Source: Nymphaea colorata (taxonomy: Eukaryota; Streptophyta; Magnoliopsida; Nymphaeales; Nymphaeaceae). From it: a DNA stretch of 64,000 nt. The stretch spans positions 2,019,503-2,083,502 of the forward strand of contig NC_045143.1 of assembly GCF_008831285.2 (NCBI RefSeq), written 5' to 3'. The stretch's first letter is position 1, and every line of letters begins with the position of its first letter. Below the pieces are notes generated by a model that worked only from the letters and a program-made list of their open reading frames with translations, searched no databases and was not told the DNA's origin. Positions 62,674 to 64,000 of the stretch are shown here, piece after piece. The position numbers and the translations under genes are program-made.

Positions 62674-63350
62674 CCTCGGAGGAAGGGAGGGAGGGAGGGA
62701 AATAGAGAGAGAGAGGTGAATCAGGTGACGGCTCAGGACTCACTCAGGGTGGCGATCACTTTCTTTTAACGGCCTCACACCATACCTTTTATATGTAGTG
62801 AAGTGCCGCACGCTTCTACCAAAGGGTGGGAAAATAAAATATATTTACTAAATCAAACTTTTTATCAAAAGTATTAAAGAAAATTATAAACTAAGTAATG
62901 ACGGATAGTTGAATAAGGTCAATAATTTAATTTCAATATATTTATCGTAATATAATACATATTGTGAATACAGTTACTAAAAATCACTTTTAATTTTTAA
63001 AGAGATTTTAGGCAGATAGCACATGTGTCATGGTTTTAATTTTTCTCAAATCTCGTTAATAAATGCTAAAATTCATTATCACCCCAAATGAAAAGTGGGT
63101 AACAAGCCCATGTGAAAGTTGCCACACGTCGACTTTTCATTATTCCTAATATAAAATTAAAATTTTATTTTGGTTTATGCTTTAGAAGATAATGAAAGTT
63201 TTGACCGATTCACAACCGAATCCTGTGATTGCGTCGTGGGAGGACCAGAAACCAAAAGCTATTCCCCATGAAATCACGATTTTAGGTGGAGAAATGTTCA
63301 TACTACTTCATATTTAGGCTCGATTCAGTGACGGATGAAGAAAAAACACA

Positions 63351-63391
<41 letters not shown>

Positions 63392-64000
63392 CCGTACAAT
63401 GTTTTCACATCACTAAACATTTAAAAATCATCAATAAAAGCACTATACCATATAAGCATTAACAATAGTTTATAATACTTCATTTTTAATAATGAATTTT
63501 AAATATTTAGTTGTCTGGAAGCTAATTTCAATAATATATATATATATATATGTGTGTTAAAATTAAAAAAATTAGTATTACTCGTGATTTATGATGCAGT
63601 TACATTGTAAGATGACTTTAATAATGACTTTTTTAATAAATCTGGGGCATCGCGCCGGCCCCGATTGATACCTGAATCCGAGCTCGGGCTTGATACCCGA
63701 TACACGAGTTTGGGCCCGACCTGACTCGGTCCGATTAAATTGAAAAAATATTGTTAAACATAAAATAATTTTTTAATATAAAATATATTTTTAATAATAA
63801 AATATATATTATTAAATAATAAAAATTAAAAAAAATGTTAATTAAGCGAAATTGAACTTCATCATCCGTCCAAATACTCGGTACCCGAGCCTGTTGCCCA
63901 ACCTTTACTTTTTAACAACAAAATTTTAAATTTTAATTAACCGGCAGACACCATTGTTGGTGTCTTGTTAATACGACGTAGCATTTTTTTTGTGAATCGT
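62674..64000. other. P5CDH upstream region and flanking AT-rich repeats
   Basis: The P5CDH leader includes GGGA/GA repeats (62681-62716 on the plus strand). Further out are a TA run (about 63353-63389), an AT run (about 63532-63551), and a patch at 63650-63730 rich in CCCGA/CTCGG words that reappears more weakly at 63870-63900 around an extremely AT-rich core. That last arrangement could be an element, but its ends were not defined. No gene was seen. Confidence 0.5.
63353..63389. repeat. (TA)n microsatellite
   Basis: A long uninterrupted TA/AT dinucleotide run upstream of P5CDH. Confidence 0.95.

Noticed and set aside
1-64000. Search for CRISPR arrays, prokaryotic operons, integrated viral genes or a biosynthetic gene cluster
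   Set aside because: No regularly spaced direct repeats, no viral or reverse-transcriptase-like long frames, and the seven genes belong to unrelated housekeeping or stress pathways.

Overview
This window is nuclear DNA from a flowering plant. The evidence is split genes with GT-AG introns and long AT-rich introns, land-plant-specific families (a plant cysteine oxidase, a four-MA3-domain translation factor, a DUF1664 protein, an ALDH12-type dehydrogenase), plant-style microsatellite leaders and small non-autonomous transposons. I cannot name the species. I rebuilt seven protein-coding genes by hand, joining exons where reading phase and splice sites agree.

Layout. (1) About 1-7.27 kb, minus: the 5' half of SSRP1, the HMG subunit of the FACT histone chaperone. 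Its 3' half lies beyond base 1. Its fourth intron is swollen by a transposon-like GC-rich block and a small inverted-repeat element. (2) About 9.5-16.95 kb, minus: an 11-exon DUF1664 membrane/coiled-coil protein. (3) About 19.0-27.2 kb, plus, divergent from (2): cobalamin-independent methionine synthase (MetE) with a long 5'UTR intron, 13 coding exons, one GC-AG intron and an apparent 1-base frameshift in exon 7. (4) About 28.4-32.95 kb, plus: an MRF/PDCD4-like protein with four MA3 domains. (5) About 35.2-37.3 kb, minus: a two-exon 430-residue protein I do not recognise, with a TATA/telo-box promoter. (6) About 44.3-48.8 kb, plus: a plant cysteine oxidase of the lysine-rich N-terminus (PCO1/2-like) class. 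(7) About 50.1-62.7 kb, minus, convergent with (6): the 16-exon mitochondrial delta-1-pyrroline-5-carboxylate dehydrogenase (ALDH12).

Intergenic DNA (about 7.3-9.5, 17-19, 27.2-28.4, 32.9-35.2, 37.4-44.3 and 62.7-64 kb) holds relics: a U6 snRNA pseudogene at 38.16 kb, a foldback element at 39.8 kb, tandem duplications, a SINE-like repeat shared by 13.2 and 42.5 kb, and a possible F-box remnant. The genes are not an operon-like unit. They are ordinary neighbours with separate roles in chromatin, methionine synthesis, translation control, oxygen sensing and proline catabolism. I found no convincing new multi-gene system. The points most worth checking are the MetE frameshift, the U6 relic, the unrecognised telo-box gene and the many local tandem duplications.
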